Shown: positions 16,997 to 26,562, counted from the first letter of the stretch. The stretch is DNA of 64,000 nucleotides from J014 sp964486055 (GCA_964486055.1 CAZALE010000006.1:124001-188000), one strand, 5' to 3'. The notes: generated from the sequence alone by a model not told the origin. Program-made: numbers and translations.

Positions 16997-18904
16997 TTAT
17001 CCAGCGGCTTTTTTAGGTTGGATTTTCTTTTTGATAACGAAGCAATTTCTGCCATTATTTTTAGCTTCATATAATGCTGTATCACAACGTTCTACAACTT
17101 CCTCTTTACTTTGGTCATCAGTTTCTACTAAAGCGCCGCCGATACTTACGGTAAGGGAGAGTTCTTGGACAGGCGCATTTTCAAGCTTGATAGGTGTCTG
17201 TGAAATGGATAGGCATATATCTTTAGCCATTTCTAATAGGCTATCCGTCGTTTCTCCACAAAACAGCATGGCAAACTCTTCCCCTCCGTAACGTGCGGAA
17301 AATCCATCTTTGGAGAATTGAGTCAATCGAGACGCTACCACCTTCAGAACTTGATCTCCTACCAGATGACCATAGATATCATTTACCTTTTTAAAATAGT
17401 CTATGTCGACTAGAATTATCGCAAAAGATTTCTTATTAAGCTTCCAATTTTCCCAGAGTTTTTCTAGCATTCTATCGAATAACCTTCGGTTGCCTATTTC
17501 AGTAAGAGCATCTTGAAAGTTCAGTTGTTCTAGCTTGAAATTTGCAGATAAAAGTTCTTTATTCACTTTCTCCGACTCTTGCAGCAGCTTTTTCACTATT
17601 GATCTTTGCCGCTCTATTTCGGCTATTCTTACTTCAACTTCTTTTTCTAGATCCCTTCGGATTTTAATAGATAGCTCTTTTTTATGAACTTCAACTCGTT
17701 TGATCTGGTCCACAATGGCAAATGCCAATAGAATGGCTGACAATACAGAAGCTATCTGGAGGGCTTGATTTAATATTAAATTTAATTCAGAGAGGAACCC
17801 GAAGAAGTTTAAAGTGTAGGCAAAGATCGATACCAGTAAAATAGCATAAGCCAATGAAAAATATTTTGCCGGCTTAAATCCATCTTTCCAACACTTGACA
17901 CCAGCGTATGGATAGAAAATAACAAGGGCCAGAGATGTAAAGGCTAGTAATTGCTTTGCAAAGTCCCAGTAGTATGCTAAACCAGCGACGAAAGAGATCA
18001 AGACTGCGATGTCAGCAAAAATGAGAATTTTTGAAATAAAAGGAAGATTTCGCCTTAATCTTAGAAAATATTCCACAAATAAATTACCAAAGAAAATTGC
18101 AAAGCCTACAAGGAAGAAGGACCCGTAATAATTCCATGATACAGCGTTTGGAAAGAGCCATGTCGAAAGTATTCCACTCTTATGAATCCAGATCATTGAG
18201 AAAGAAGACACGTGTAAAACATAGAGCAAATACAGTTTATCTCTTAAGGCTAACCAGATAAGAAAGTGGAAGACAATTATCCCAAGGATAATACCTATGT
18301 AGATTGAATTGAAGATATCTCTTTTTCGCGCATCAGCAGCGAAATTGTCTCGGCTTTGGATATTAGTTACAAATTCCGTGGGGTTATCATAATCATCGAA
18401 TCTCGAGGAAAAGCGTAGAAAATACTCCAGCTCGTTGGGTTTGTAGATAGGCAAAACTAATAAACTTATCTGAACAGTACGATCACCGATTGGGATCTTT
18501 GATCCAGTTATGGCTACTATTTGTCGCTGTGAGTTTATAACCTCAACCTTATCCCATCCTTGATCAACTGTGATTAACACGACGTTTTGATTTAGAGCTG
18601 CAAAATTTGAGAAATCTATTTTTACCAACCAGTTTTTGGTCTCGCTGCTGAGTAATATGGGATCGAAAATAAAAGGTTTCGTATGTGTATCTGAGAATGC
18701 AGTCACTGGGTCAATATTGTTCTTCGGATCAGGTATTATCTTGATGGAGTTTGAAATTTCCTCAGAAGAAATGCTTGCTTCGTTGCTGGTTGTAGCTACT
18801 GCTTGCGAAAGTAGAAATAAAGCACAGATAACTCCAGAGCAATATAGGCGTGTCAAGCTTCGTAGAGCTAAAATAAAATCTTTTCGTTTTGACTTAGATT
18901 TCAC
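16997..18904 (-). CDS. 7TM-DISM diguanylate cyclase (GGDEF)
   Basis: 635 aa, GTG start with AAGGG about 10 nt upstream. Signal peptide (to about residue 39), a periplasmic 7TMR-DISMED2-like beta domain (about 45-195), seven membrane helices (about 200-405), a coiled coil (about 405-460) and a C-terminal GGDEF domain. The active-site motif is ARYGGEEFAM (GGEEF at 540-544), so it should make c-di-GMP. The RxxD inhibitory site is not present at its usual place (SKDG instead), so product feedback through it is not expected. The periplasmic sensor probably binds a small ligand. A perfect 26-bp palindrome lies 18 bp before the start. Confidence 0.9.
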   Translation of the reverse strand: MKSKSKRKDFILALRSLTRLYCSGVICALFLLSQAVATTSNEASISSEEISNSIKIIPDPKNNIDPVTAFSDTHTKPFIFDPILLSSETKNWLVKIDFSNFAALNQNVVLITVDQGWDKVEVINSQRQIVAITGSKIPIGDRTVQISLLVLPIYKPNELEYFLRFSSRFDDYDNPTEFVTNIQSRDNFAADARKRDIFNSIYIGIILGIIVFHFLIWLALRDKLYLLYVLHVSSFSMIWIHKSGILSTWLFPNAVSWNYYGSFFLVGFAIFFGNLFVEYFLRLRRNLPFISKILIFADIAVLISFVAGLAYYWDFAKQLLAFTSLALVIFYPYAGVKCWKDGFKPAKYFSLAYAILLVSIFAYTLNFFGFLSELNLILNQALQIASVLSAILLAFAIVDQIKRVEVHKKELSIKIRRDLEKEVEVRIAEIERQRSIVKKLLQESEKVNKELLSANFKLEQLNFQDALTEIGNRRLFDRMLEKLWENWKLNKKSFAIILVDIDYFKKVNDIYGHLVGDQVLKVVASRLTQFSKDGFSARYGGEEFAMLFCGETTDSLLEMAKDICLSISQTPIKLENAPVQELSLTVSIGGALVETDDQSKEEVVERCDTALYEAKNNGRNCFVIKKKIQPKKAAG

Positions 18905-18921
18905 CTTTCACACAGCCCTTG

Positions 18922-18947
18922 TTGCGATACTCATATGAGTATCGCAA
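18922..18947. promoter_or_regulatory. Perfect 26-bp palindrome upstream of the diguanylate cyclase gene
   Basis: Both arms are TTGCGATACTCAT and its exact reverse complement, with no loop. It could be a dimeric operator. In mRNA it would form a 13-bp hairpin just before the SD AAGGG. An ATG at its centre opens an 8-codon frame (MSIATRAV) that stops 3 nt before the GTG, so a leader peptide is also possible. Confidence 0.6.
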
Positions 18948-19370
18948 ATCAATCACCCATAAGTTAACCATGGATGTAATTCAAACCTTTACGTAAAAGG
19001 CTTAGACTACAGACTCATGACTGATCATGAAATTGCCACGAAAAGGAAAAGTTCTTTTCGTAATAATTCCAGAGCCTCACTTTTTAAACTCCAACTTAGC
19101 ATAGAAACTGACTCATATAAGTCTTGTCAAACAAGCTTAGTAAAGTAAAATGCTCGTCTCTGGTACTGTAATGTCTTTCTTCTATTGAGTCTTCGGAGGG
19201 AAAACGAATGTTCAATTGAAGGAAAGCCACATGAATAGCAGCAACGGACGATTTTGTTTTCTAAACTCATTCTGACAATAGTTACTTCGAGAAAGTTTAT
19301 AACTCTTGCTATAGTTATTTGAACCCCTCACTCATAGTAACAGATTTTAAGGAAAAATGGAAAGAATTTT
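18948..19370. other. Intergenic region, nothing recognised
   Basis: About 420 bp between the diguanylate cyclase and lytic transglycosylase genes, both on the minus strand. No plausible coding frame, RNA gene or repeat was seen. It probably holds the promoter of the diguanylate cyclase gene. Confidence 0.4.
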
Positions 19371-21785
19371 TTATCGTAAATTTAGTTTTTCATCATAAAT
19401 CATTTTGTACATTCTGTAATTGGTCATGACTTTGAATGTGTAGTCCTTTGTTTGCGGAAATTGTATTTCGGAAACGTAGCGATCAGGATCATTTGATTTT
19501 GCATTCACTAACCATCGAAGAGCATTGTTTTCGCCTGCATTGTATGCCGCTGCTACGACTTGAGGTTGATTCGGAAACAGTTTAAAAAGTTTCAGCAGAT
19601 GTGCCGAGCCCAAATCTATCGAGATGTTTGGATTATAAAGATCATGTACTTTGAAATTAGTCTTATTAAGCTCGGCTGCGACACTATTTGCCGTCGGGGA
19701 GATCATTTGAGTTAAACCTCTGGCTGCGGCTGATGAGCGAGCGTCGTTACGAAAAGCTGATTCTTGCTTGATTATTGAAAAAATGAAATGTGGTTCTATT
19801 TTCCTCTCTTCCGCATTTCGTAAGATCAATTCTGCGTAGGGAGTTGGGTAAAGGATCTGAAGTTGCGCGGTAGGGATAAGTTCTGGCTGATAATCATTAG
19901 GGATTTCTCGCCAAAAGAATTCGAGCCAGCTAGAGGCACGAGAAGCGAACTCGCTCTTACTATAGTAAAATGCAAGCGTATAAGCAATATTATTAGGGAA
20001 GTCCGCAAGATTACTCATCGGGGAAGATGACTTTAAAGATCGCTGTGCCGCTTCTAACTCAACTACTGCTTCATCTACTAAATTCAGTGAGAATAATGCT
20101 TCTGCCAACAGGCGTCTTCTGGCGTTAATTTCGAGCTTTGGGAAATTAATGCTATTAATTTCAAGGATTTTCAGGGCCAACGGTGATCTGTATGATGAAA
20201 GAGCAGGGTAAACGTTCCTGAGAGCATCAAGTAATTTTTGCTTATCATCCTTTGAGCTAATAAATCGAAGACAAGTTTGAAGCCTTTTTCTGAGAGTCTC
20301 TGCATTGGATGGATTAATAAGTTTTAAATCTACGGAGCCGCAGTCAAACTTTTGTTTCAGATGTTGTGCGATGTCGTCAGACTCGATGAGCGCTTTTAAT
20401 CTTTCTGAAGCTCTCCATCCGTAATAGCTTTTTCTTCCATCTGCAATCGAGGCGTAAAGCTCGGCAGCTTTCTGATACTCTTTCAATTGCTCTAGACAAT
20501 AGGCTTTTAGAAATTTGATCTCGGTTTCATCAGTTCCTCCTGCCACAGCTTTTGATTGAATTAGTCCGACGATTTTTTGTAACTCATCCAGATCCACCAG
20601 TGCTTGAGTCCAATCATTTTGGGCTATCTTTATCTTTGCTCTCGTAAATAACGCTAAAGCCTCAGCTGGTTTTCCCCGAAAATCTCGCCTGATTCTCTCT
20701 ATCCAGCTCAATGCCTCGCTTTCCTCTCCTATGTCCCTTAATGTATCCACGATGTTTAAATGAATTCGGTCGATCCGTTCATCATTTGGGTAAAGCTCAA
20801 TGTATTTTTTGTATCTTGAGATTGCCTCACGTGCCTTATTTACTCTCAAATAGCAACTAGGAACTTGATTTAATGAACTTTTAGCAAAGTCACTTTTTGG
20901 AAACTCTGATATTACTCTTTCGTGCCACTTTATTGCATCATTAAAGTTTTCCTCGCCTTGATAACTTCTAGCGATAAGATGCATTGATTCTGCGATGAGA
21001 CTCGAGTTTGGAAAATTGTCTAGAATTGCGTAGAGATGATTTCTAGCCTGGCGAAATTCTCGATTTATGAAGTATATCTTGCCTCTCTGAAAATGTTCTT
21101 CGTCTGAAAGGTTTTTTCCTTGGTCAAGCTCGTCGAGTGACTCAATTGCAATCAGATCAAAATCATCTGGCTCACTGGGCTCAGGTGTGCTTTGTAAAAT
21201 TTGTTGAAAAATCGATTTAGCTTCTTCAAGCTGCCCTAATCTCAAAAGCGACTTTCCTAAGAGTGCCATTGAGTCTCTATCAGGTCGATCTGAAGCTATT
21301 TGATCACTGAATGTAATGAATAATCTCTTGTTCAATTGATTACTGTCAGCACTCTCGAATAAGCTCCTAGCTATGCGTTTTTCTGCTGCTTGGCGAAATA
21401 AGCTTCGCGGGGCTTCTGTGATCAATTCATTCAGGAAAAGTCTCTCAATCATTAAATCGCCCGCCGAAGAGCTGATTTTGGCTAGATGCCATAAAGCATA
21501 TTCCTTTAAGATTGAGTTTCTATTCGCCACAGATTGATAATTAGCCATTGCAACGGCGAAATCACCTGACTTTTCAGCTATACGAGCCAGCAGATAATCA
21601 TAATTCGCTTTTTCAAACTCAGCCGGTTTGGATTGTTTTAGTTCTAGTAGAATTTTCATTACCAGATTATATTCTCGGCTAGCTATCAATTGTTTTATTT
21701 TTACCGACTCGGATTCATCGGCGAAACTTGAAAGCGATAAGAAAAAGACAGCTATAATGAGGCAAAAAAACTTATTTCGCAGCAT
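19371..21785 (-). CDS. Soluble-type lytic murein transglycosylase with TPR repeats
   Basis: 804 aa with a signal peptide (MLRNKFFCLIIAVFFLSLSSFADE). Residues about 30-620 are TPR-like helical repeats, as in the Slt70 superhelix. The C-terminal SLT domain (about 650-790) has the catalytic Glu675 in SIIKQESAF, then ARGLTQMISPTA and VAAAYNAGENNALRWL, all diagnostic of family 1 lytic transglycosylases (GH23). It cleaves peptidoglycan in the periplasm, giving 1,6-anhydro-muropeptides. It is divergent from paoA and appears monocistronic. Confidence 0.92.
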   Translation of the reverse strand: MLRNKFFCLIIAVFFLSLSSFADESESVKIKQLIASREYNLVMKILLELKQSKPAEFEKANYDYLLARIAEKSGDFAVAMANYQSVANRNSILKEYALWHLAKISSSAGDLMIERLFLNELITEAPRSLFRQAAEKRIARSLFESADSNQLNKRLFITFSDQIASDRPDRDSMALLGKSLLRLGQLEEAKSIFQQILQSTPEPSEPDDFDLIAIESLDELDQGKNLSDEEHFQRGKIYFINREFRQARNHLYAILDNFPNSSLIAESMHLIARSYQGEENFNDAIKWHERVISEFPKSDFAKSSLNQVPSCYLRVNKAREAISRYKKYIELYPNDERIDRIHLNIVDTLRDIGEESEALSWIERIRRDFRGKPAEALALFTRAKIKIAQNDWTQALVDLDELQKIVGLIQSKAVAGGTDETEIKFLKAYCLEQLKEYQKAAELYASIADGRKSYYGWRASERLKALIESDDIAQHLKQKFDCGSVDLKLINPSNAETLRKRLQTCLRFISSKDDKQKLLDALRNVYPALSSYRSPLALKILEINSINFPKLEINARRRLLAEALFSLNLVDEAVVELEAAQRSLKSSSPMSNLADFPNNIAYTLAFYYSKSEFASRASSWLEFFWREIPNDYQPELIPTAQLQILYPTPYAELILRNAEERKIEPHFIFSIIKQESAFRNDARSSAAARGLTQMISPTANSVAAELNKTNFKVHDLYNPNISIDLGSAHLLKLFKLFPNQPQVVAAAYNAGENNALRWLVNAKSNDPDRYVSEIQFPQTKDYTFKVMTNYRMYKMIYDEKLNLR

Positions 21786-21806
21786 CAGATCGCTCTCTAT
21801 AACATC

Positions 21807-21865
21807 AGTCTCAAAAAATTTTAGACTAAAAATTCTTTGAGACTAAAAGAACCATGGATTAAAAT
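21807..21865 (+). promoter_or_regulatory. Inverted repeat and promoter upstream of paoA
   Basis: AGTCTCAAA (21807-21815) and TTTGAGACT (21836-21844) form 9-bp inverted arms 20 bp apart. The right arm contains a -35 TTGAGA (21837-21842), followed after exactly 17 bp by TAAAAT (21860-21865). The left arm overlaps the divergent slt promoter area, so a shared regulator is possible. The leader to paoA would be about 80 nt. Confidence 0.5.
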
Positions 21866-21953
21866 TTCCTAAAACCAAATTTTATATGAGAAAATGTGGC
21901 ATAAGTGGGGTAAGTTTGTTTGTAACTACATTGACATTAAGGGATGATACGTT

Positions 21954-22745
21954 ATGGAAAAAGATTCATCGAATGAAAATTTGAGATATTCTGAAAGTGA
22001 TGAAGAGGAGCTAACTGAGAAAGGAAAAGAGCGTCGTCAGTTAATCACAAGGGTATCAGCCACTACGTTAGTTCTCCTGAGCTCTAGTTTAATAACTGAG
22101 GAGCAAGCTAAACAGATGGAAAAACTTTTGGATACCGATTTAACAGAGAACAATTTGGCTGATCAAAATCCGATAACTTTCAGCATGAAAGTTAATGGCG
22201 AAATGAGGAAATTGACGGTCGATTCTAGGATGACCTTGCTAGACGCGTTGAGAGAGAGGCTTGGTCTGACGGGAACAAAAAAGGGTTGTGATCATGGACA
22301 ATGCGGAGCTTGTACAGTTCTGTTAGATAACCGACGTGTGCTTTCGTGCTTGACACTGGCTGTCATGTGCGATGGACGTGATGTAGTTACGATCGAAGGT
22401 TTGGCTACAGAGAACACCTTACATCCAATGCAATCAGCGTTTATAAAATACGATGCTTTTCAATGTGGTTACTGCACGCCTGGTCAGATCTGTTCGGCCG
22501 TCGCCCTATTAGACGAAGCAAAAAATGGAGAGGCCAGCTATATAACGCCTAACATACAAACAATCGTTAGAAATCTGAAACTATCAGACGATGAAATTCG
22601 CGAACGCATGAGTGGTAATCTCTGTAGATGTGGAGCTTATCCGAATATAGTAAAAGCAATTCAGGAGGTTCATAGTAAAAAAGAGCAAGCGCGTGATTGG
22701 AATATTTCAGAGCAGCAGGAGGTAAACATAGATGAATCCATTTAA
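21954..22745 (+). CDS. paoA: Periplasmic aldehyde oxidoreductase, 2Fe-2S subunit (PaoA-like)
   Basis: 263 aa iron-sulfur subunit of a molybdenum hydroxylase. It has a long acidic N-terminus, then ERRQLITRVSATTLVLLSSS (residues 26-45), a weak Tat-type signal like that of E. coli PaoA. The plant-type 2Fe-2S cluster uses C112, C117, C120 and C132 (GCDHGQCGACTVL); the second cluster uses C171, C174, C224 and C226 (QCGYCTPGQIC, CRCGAY). It passes electrons between Mo cofactor and FAD. It overlaps paoB by 14 nt. The large subunit gene is not adjacent but is at 55.7-57.9 kb on the other strand. Confidence 0.88.
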   Translation: MEKDSSNENLRYSESDEEELTEKGKERRQLITRVSATTLVLLSSSLITEEQAKQMEKLLDTDLTENNLADQNPITFSMKVNGEMRKLTVDSRMTLLDALRERLGLTGTKKGCDHGQCGACTVLLDNRRVLSCLTLAVMCDGRDVVTIEGLATENTLHPMQSAFIKYDAFQCGYCTPGQICSAVALLDEAKNGEASYITPNIQTIVRNLKLSDDEIRERMSGNLCRCGAYPNIVKAIQEVHSKKEQARDWNISEQQEVNIDESI

Positions 22746-23727
22746 ATTCATAAGGGCTAACGATGTCGATGAAGCTATCAAATCGGCTTCTCAGAGCCCT
22801 GGAAGTAAATTCATCGCAGGAGGCACCAATCTGCTGGACTTAATGAAGGAAGGCATAGAAACCCCAGTTACGCTCGTGGACGTATCGCGCCTGCCGCTTT
22901 CCCAAATAAAATATGCAGCTGATGGAAAACTCTCTATCGGTGCTACAGCCAGAAATTCAGATACTGCGAATCATCCATTAGTCAGACAGAAATACCCGAT
23001 GCTTTCGCGAGCCATTTTATCTGGAGCATCTGCTCAAATTCGCAACATGGCTACAAATGCCGGTAATCTAATGCAACGCACCAGATGCCCCTACTTCTAC
23101 GATGTCTCGATGCCTTGTAATAAACGCCAACCTGGAAGTGGTTGCGCAGCTTTGGATGGAATCAATCGGCACCATGCGATTTTAGGCTGGTCAGATAGAT
23201 GCGTTGCAGTGTATCCTGGGGATATGGCCGTAGCCCTGACGGCCCTCGATGCTTCAATAAGAATATTAACCCCACAAAAAAAAGAAAGAGTGCTACCAAT
23301 CCAGGATTTCTACCGTCTTCCAGATCAAAATCCAGAGAAAGATAACAACCTGAATCACGGCGAGTTGATAACGTCTATAGAGATTCCGCGAAATAACTTC
23401 GCTGCTAGTTCTTACTATCTTAAAATTCGTGATCGAGCAAGCTATGCTTTTGCTCTAGTTTCTGTGGCAACTGGAATTGAAATAAAAGATGGGAAAATCA
23501 AAGATGTAAGAATAGCTTTAGGTGGAGTTTCTCACAAACCTTGGCGTGCTACAGTTGCAGAAAGCTTACTTCTAGGAAAAGAGCCATCTGAAGCTCTCTT
23601 TAAATCTGCTGCTGAAGAAGAATTGAAATCAGCAAAACCATTAAAGCACAACAAGTATAAAGTCGAAATGGCAAAACGCGCCATTGTTCGTGCTCTTAGT
23701 GTCGCATCAAATCTACAGAAATTTTAG
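22732..23727 (+). CDS. paoB: Periplasmic aldehyde oxidoreductase, FAD subunit (PaoB-like)
   Basis: 331 aa. FAD-binding motif FIAGGTNLLDLM (27-38) and NAGNLMQRTRCPYF. It carries extra cysteines C119, C129, C138 and C157 (CNKRQPGSGCAAL), as in E. coli PaoB, where an additional [4Fe-4S] cluster is bound; this sets it apart from ordinary CoxM-type subunits. A very good AGGAGGT lies 9 nt before the ATG. Forms a heterotrimer with PaoA and the Mo subunit and acts in the periplasm on aldehydes, most likely for detoxification. Confidence 0.88.
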   Translation: MNPFKFIRANDVDEAIKSASQSPGSKFIAGGTNLLDLMKEGIETPVTLVDVSRLPLSQIKYAADGKLSIGATARNSDTANHPLVRQKYPMLSRAILSGASAQIRNMATNAGNLMQRTRCPYFYDVSMPCNKRQPGSGCAALDGINRHHAILGWSDRCVAVYPGDMAVALTALDASIRILTPQKKERVLPIQDFYRLPDQNPEKDNNLNHGELITSIEIPRNNFAASSYYLKIRDRASYAFALVSVATGIEIKDGKIKDVRIALGGVSHKPWRATVAESLLLGKEPSEALFKSAAEEELKSAKPLKHNKYKVEMAKRAIVRALSVASNLQKF

Positions 23728-23754
23728 GTACCCTGCGGTTGAAACATTTCTAGT

Positions 23755-23780
23755 ATTCGCATGTTTAGCGAATTTTCTTT
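23755..23780 (+). terminator. Weak terminator after paoB
   Basis: ATTCGC (23755-23760) and GCGAAT (23768-23773) with a 7-nt loop, followed by TTTCTTT. Short stem, so modest confidence. The remaining sequence up to murA (23972) holds only AT-rich promoter-like DNA, including TATACT at 23903. Confidence 0.4.
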
Positions 23781-23971
23781 CAATTCCTGTAGAACTAATT
23801 CGCTTTTGAAAAGTCCTCTTTTTGATTACAGAAAAACCCTCGCATACGATCAGCTTGCGTAAAATAGCCGTGATATCTTTCGATTATAAAACTTAGCTAA
23901 GTTATACTTTGGGGTTTTTAGGGTTTCTGATAACATTTTCTTGTTATTTTCATAAGAGAAGGTTTTGAAAA

Positions 23972-25285
23972 ATGGATAAATTTCTCATTCGTGGTGGTAA
24001 GCCATTAAAGGGAAAAGTTGCTATAAGTGGTGCTAAGAATTCCGCATTGCCATGTTTAGCGGCATCACTTTTAACCTCCGAGACTGTGATTTTACACAAT
24101 GTTCCTTATGTGCGTGACATAATAACTCAACGCAGGCTTTTAGAGGATCTAGGTGCTACTGTTTTAACCCCGGAACTTCGTACTCACAAGGTAACGGCAT
24201 CTAATATTGAGATTTTCGAGGCGCCCTATCATTTGGTCAAAACCATGAGGGCTAGTGTGTTGGTTTTGGGGCCTCTGCTAGCGAGATTTGGACAAGCGAA
24301 AGTCTCTCTTCCAGGTGGATGTGCCATAGGTACCAGGCCTATAGACTTGCATTTGAAAGCCTTTGAGCTTTTGGGAGCTAACATCACCCTAGAATCAGGC
24401 AATGTAGTAGCGCGTGTGTCTAGGGGTAGATTGAAAGGCGCTGAAATAAACTTTCCTAAGGTTACAGTAACTGGAACTGAGAATGTCATGATGGCTGCAG
24501 TTCTTGCCGAAGGCAAGACAATCTTAAAAAATGCTGCAAAGGAGCCGGAAATCGTTGATCTAGCAGAGCTTCTGAATAAAATGGGCGCCAGAATAAAAGG
24601 TGCAGGAACTGACACTATAGAGATTGATGGAGTAGATTCTCTTTTTGGTGCTGAGCATACGATAATACCTGACAGAATAGAGACAGGCACCTATATGGTT
24701 GCGGCAGCCATAACCAATGGTGAGTTAGAAATAACCAATTGTCAGCCAAGACACCTAGATGCAGTTGTAAATAAACTGAGAGATGCAGGAGTCGAGGTTC
24801 AAGAACTTAATCAAAGCACACTTCTTGTCAAGCGTGGTCGAGATGGATTGAAATCATGTGATATAGTGACTGAACCATATCCAAATTTCCCGACGGACAT
24901 GCAGGCTCAATTTATGTCCCTCATGACACAGGCTGACGGGGTCTCCCATATAACAGAGACAATATTCGAGAATCGATTCATACATGCTGCAGAACTAGTA
25001 AGATTAGGAGCAAGAATAGAAGTCTCTGGAAATACCGCCAGCGTGTATGGTAGAACTCCACTCTCCGGAGCCCCTGTTTTGGCATCTGATCTTCGCGCTT
25101 CGGCTTCACTCGTATTAGCTGCGCTATGTGCGTCGGGTGAAACTCTGATTGATCGGGTCTATCATATTGACAGGGGATACGAAAATATAGTCAAAAAACT
25201 ACGTGCAGTTGGCGCAGATATAGAAAGAATAACTACACAACAAGCTTCTGAGGAGCAAAAGCAGTTTGAATCTTTGCAAACTTAA
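23972..25285 (+). CDS. murA: UDP-N-acetylglucosamine 1-carboxyvinyltransferase
   Basis: 437 aa, full length. First committed step of peptidoglycan synthesis, transferring enolpyruvate from PEP to UDP-GlcNAc in the cytoplasm. Begins MDKFLIRGGKPLKGKVAISGAKNSALP, with K22/N23 in the conserved AKNSALP. The PEP-adduct cysteine is C117 in SLPGGCAIGTRPIDLHLK; a Cys here means fosfomycin can react. TVTGTENVMMAAVLA and YPNFPTDMQAQFM are further signatures. SD AGAGAAGG precedes the ATG. It is followed by hinT at 26 bp, so the two are probably co-transcribed. Confidence 0.96.
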   Translation: MDKFLIRGGKPLKGKVAISGAKNSALPCLAASLLTSETVILHNVPYVRDIITQRRLLEDLGATVLTPELRTHKVTASNIEIFEAPYHLVKTMRASVLVLGPLLARFGQAKVSLPGGCAIGTRPIDLHLKAFELLGANITLESGNVVARVSRGRLKGAEINFPKVTVTGTENVMMAAVLAEGKTILKNAAKEPEIVDLAELLNKMGARIKGAGTDTIEIDGVDSLFGAEHTIIPDRIETGTYMVAAAITNGELEITNCQPRHLDAVVNKLRDAGVEVQELNQSTLLVKRGRDGLKSCDIVTEPYPNFPTDMQAQFMSLMTQADGVSHITETIFENRFIHAAELVRLGARIEVSGNTASVYGRTPLSGAPVLASDLRASASLVLAALCASGETLIDRVYHIDRGYENIVKKLRAVGADIERITTQQASEEQKQFESLQT

Positions 25286-25311
25286 ATTCTAAAATAATCA
25301 AGAACGATATT

Positions 25312-25656
25312 ATGAAAGACTGTATTTTCTGCAAGATAATATCAGGAGATTTGCCATCTACAAAGGTTTTCGAAGATGAAGTGTGTGTTGCTTTTAATGA
25401 CATACATCCGCAAGCCCCGACACATGTATTAATAGTGCCTAGGGAGCACTTCGATTCATTGGACAAAGCAGAGACTAAACATAAAGAGGTTTTGGGACAT
25501 CTCCTGCTCACAGCAGCTGAAATAGCTAGAAGAAAAGGTATCAATCAGAAAGGATATCGAGTAGTTATAAACACAAACTCCGCTGGAGGACAGACGGTTT
25601 TTCATCTGCATGTTCATCTTCTGGGTGGAAGGCAATTCGTGTTTCCGCCAGGATAA
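25312..25656 (+). CDS. HIT-family (HinT-like) nucleotide phosphoramidase
   Basis: 114 aa, the usual length for HinT. N-terminal CIFCKIISGDLPSTKVFEDE and the histidine triad HLHVHLLGG at the C-terminus (nucleophile is the middle His). It hydrolyses purine nucleoside phosphoramidates, including aminoacyl adenylates, in the cytoplasm. FCKI with two cysteines is the zinc-type N-terminal loop, here incomplete. Lies between murA and a TPR lipoprotein gene. Confidence 0.92.
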   Translation: MKDCIFCKIISGDLPSTKVFEDEVCVAFNDIHPQAPTHVLIVPREHFDSLDKAETKHKEVLGHLLLTAAEIARRKGINQKGYRVVINTNSAGGQTVFHLHVHLLGGRQFVFPPG

Positions 25657-25707
25657 TGTATAATCAATTCCTCAAGCCTTTTAAATTAAGCAAGCGGAGG
25701 ATGGTAG

Positions 25708-26562
25708 ATGAGGCTGATCGTCCTTATAACGTGTTGCGCTGTCTTTCTAGTTGCATGCTCTACTACTCGAAATAACATCGAAGAAGCTCTGCAGCAGAGT
25801 AACAAAGATAACGTCCTAGTTTTTTCGAACGCAGATGAAGCATTGGCTGCTGGCAAACGTTACCTTGATGAAAACAAGTTAGAAGAGGCCATCGAAGCTC
25901 TAAAACAAGCGATAAAATTAAATCCAGAATCTGCTGATGCATATTTTCAGCTTGGGATTGCACTGTCTTTAAAAAGAGATGAGGAACAGGTGAAAGATAA
26001 GCTAGAGAAAATGAGCAATTCAAAATCTACGGACATTAGAAGCGGAAAACCTGTGATTCTAAGTGAAGCGGATAGGGCATTCGAAGTGGCTGCAAAACTT
26101 TATAAAAAGATTACAGAGCGAGAACCTGAGAATGCTGAAGCTTTTTTCAATCTGGGAAGAGCCTACAATAAAATTCAGATGGACGAGGAAGCTGAGAGGG
26201 CTCTTCGTCAAGCGATCAAATTAAAGCCAGATGATAGTGAATATCAGACCGAACTTGGAGCGATACTGATAAAGCTTGCAAAGTATGAGGAAGCGATAAA
26301 GGTTTTAAAGAGAGCTCAGGAGTTAGATGAGAATAACCTTCGTGCGGGAGAACTTTTAGAGAGAGCTGAGGCAGGAAAGCAGAGAATAAGCTTTACAATG
26401 AAGCCAAAAACACCAAAACCACGAGAAGCAAATATGGAAGGAAATATGGAAGACATGAGCGAAGAGGACCAATTGGTGAATAATTCCGAATCGCCCTCTG
26501 ATAAGATCACCGAGGACAAAGCTTCGTCTGATAAGCCAACGGAAGCTAATAAAAAACCATAA
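25708..26562 (+). CDS. TPR-repeat lipoprotein
   Basis: 284 aa. The signal ends in the lipobox LVACS with the lipidated Cys at about residue 17. Three to four TPR units follow (about 47-80, 140-175 and 176-215; for example AEAFFNLGRAYNKIQMDEEAERALRQAIKL). The last 60 residues are charged and disordered (PKTPKPREAN ... SSDKPTEANKKP). Probably a periplasmic scaffold. A clear GCGGAGG lies before the ATG. Specific function unknown. Confidence 0.8.
   Translation: MRLIVLITCCAVFLVACSTTRNNIEEALQQSNKDNVLVFSNADEALAAGKRYLDENKLEEAIEALKQAIKLNPESADAYFQLGIALSLKRDEEQVKDKLEKMSNSKSTDIRSGKPVILSEADRAFEVAAKLYKKITEREPENAEAFFNLGRAYNKIQMDEEAERALRQAIKLKPDDSEYQTELGAILIKLAKYEEAIKVLKRAQELDENNLRAGELLERAEAGKQRISFTMKPKTPKPREANMEGNMEDMSEEDQLVNNSESPSDKITEDKASSDKPTEANKKP

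Noticed and set aside
24229..24690. 153-codon open frame on the minus strand inside murA
   Set aside because: It is antisense to the conserved MurA core, has no recognisable domain and no ribosome binding site; explained by codon bias.
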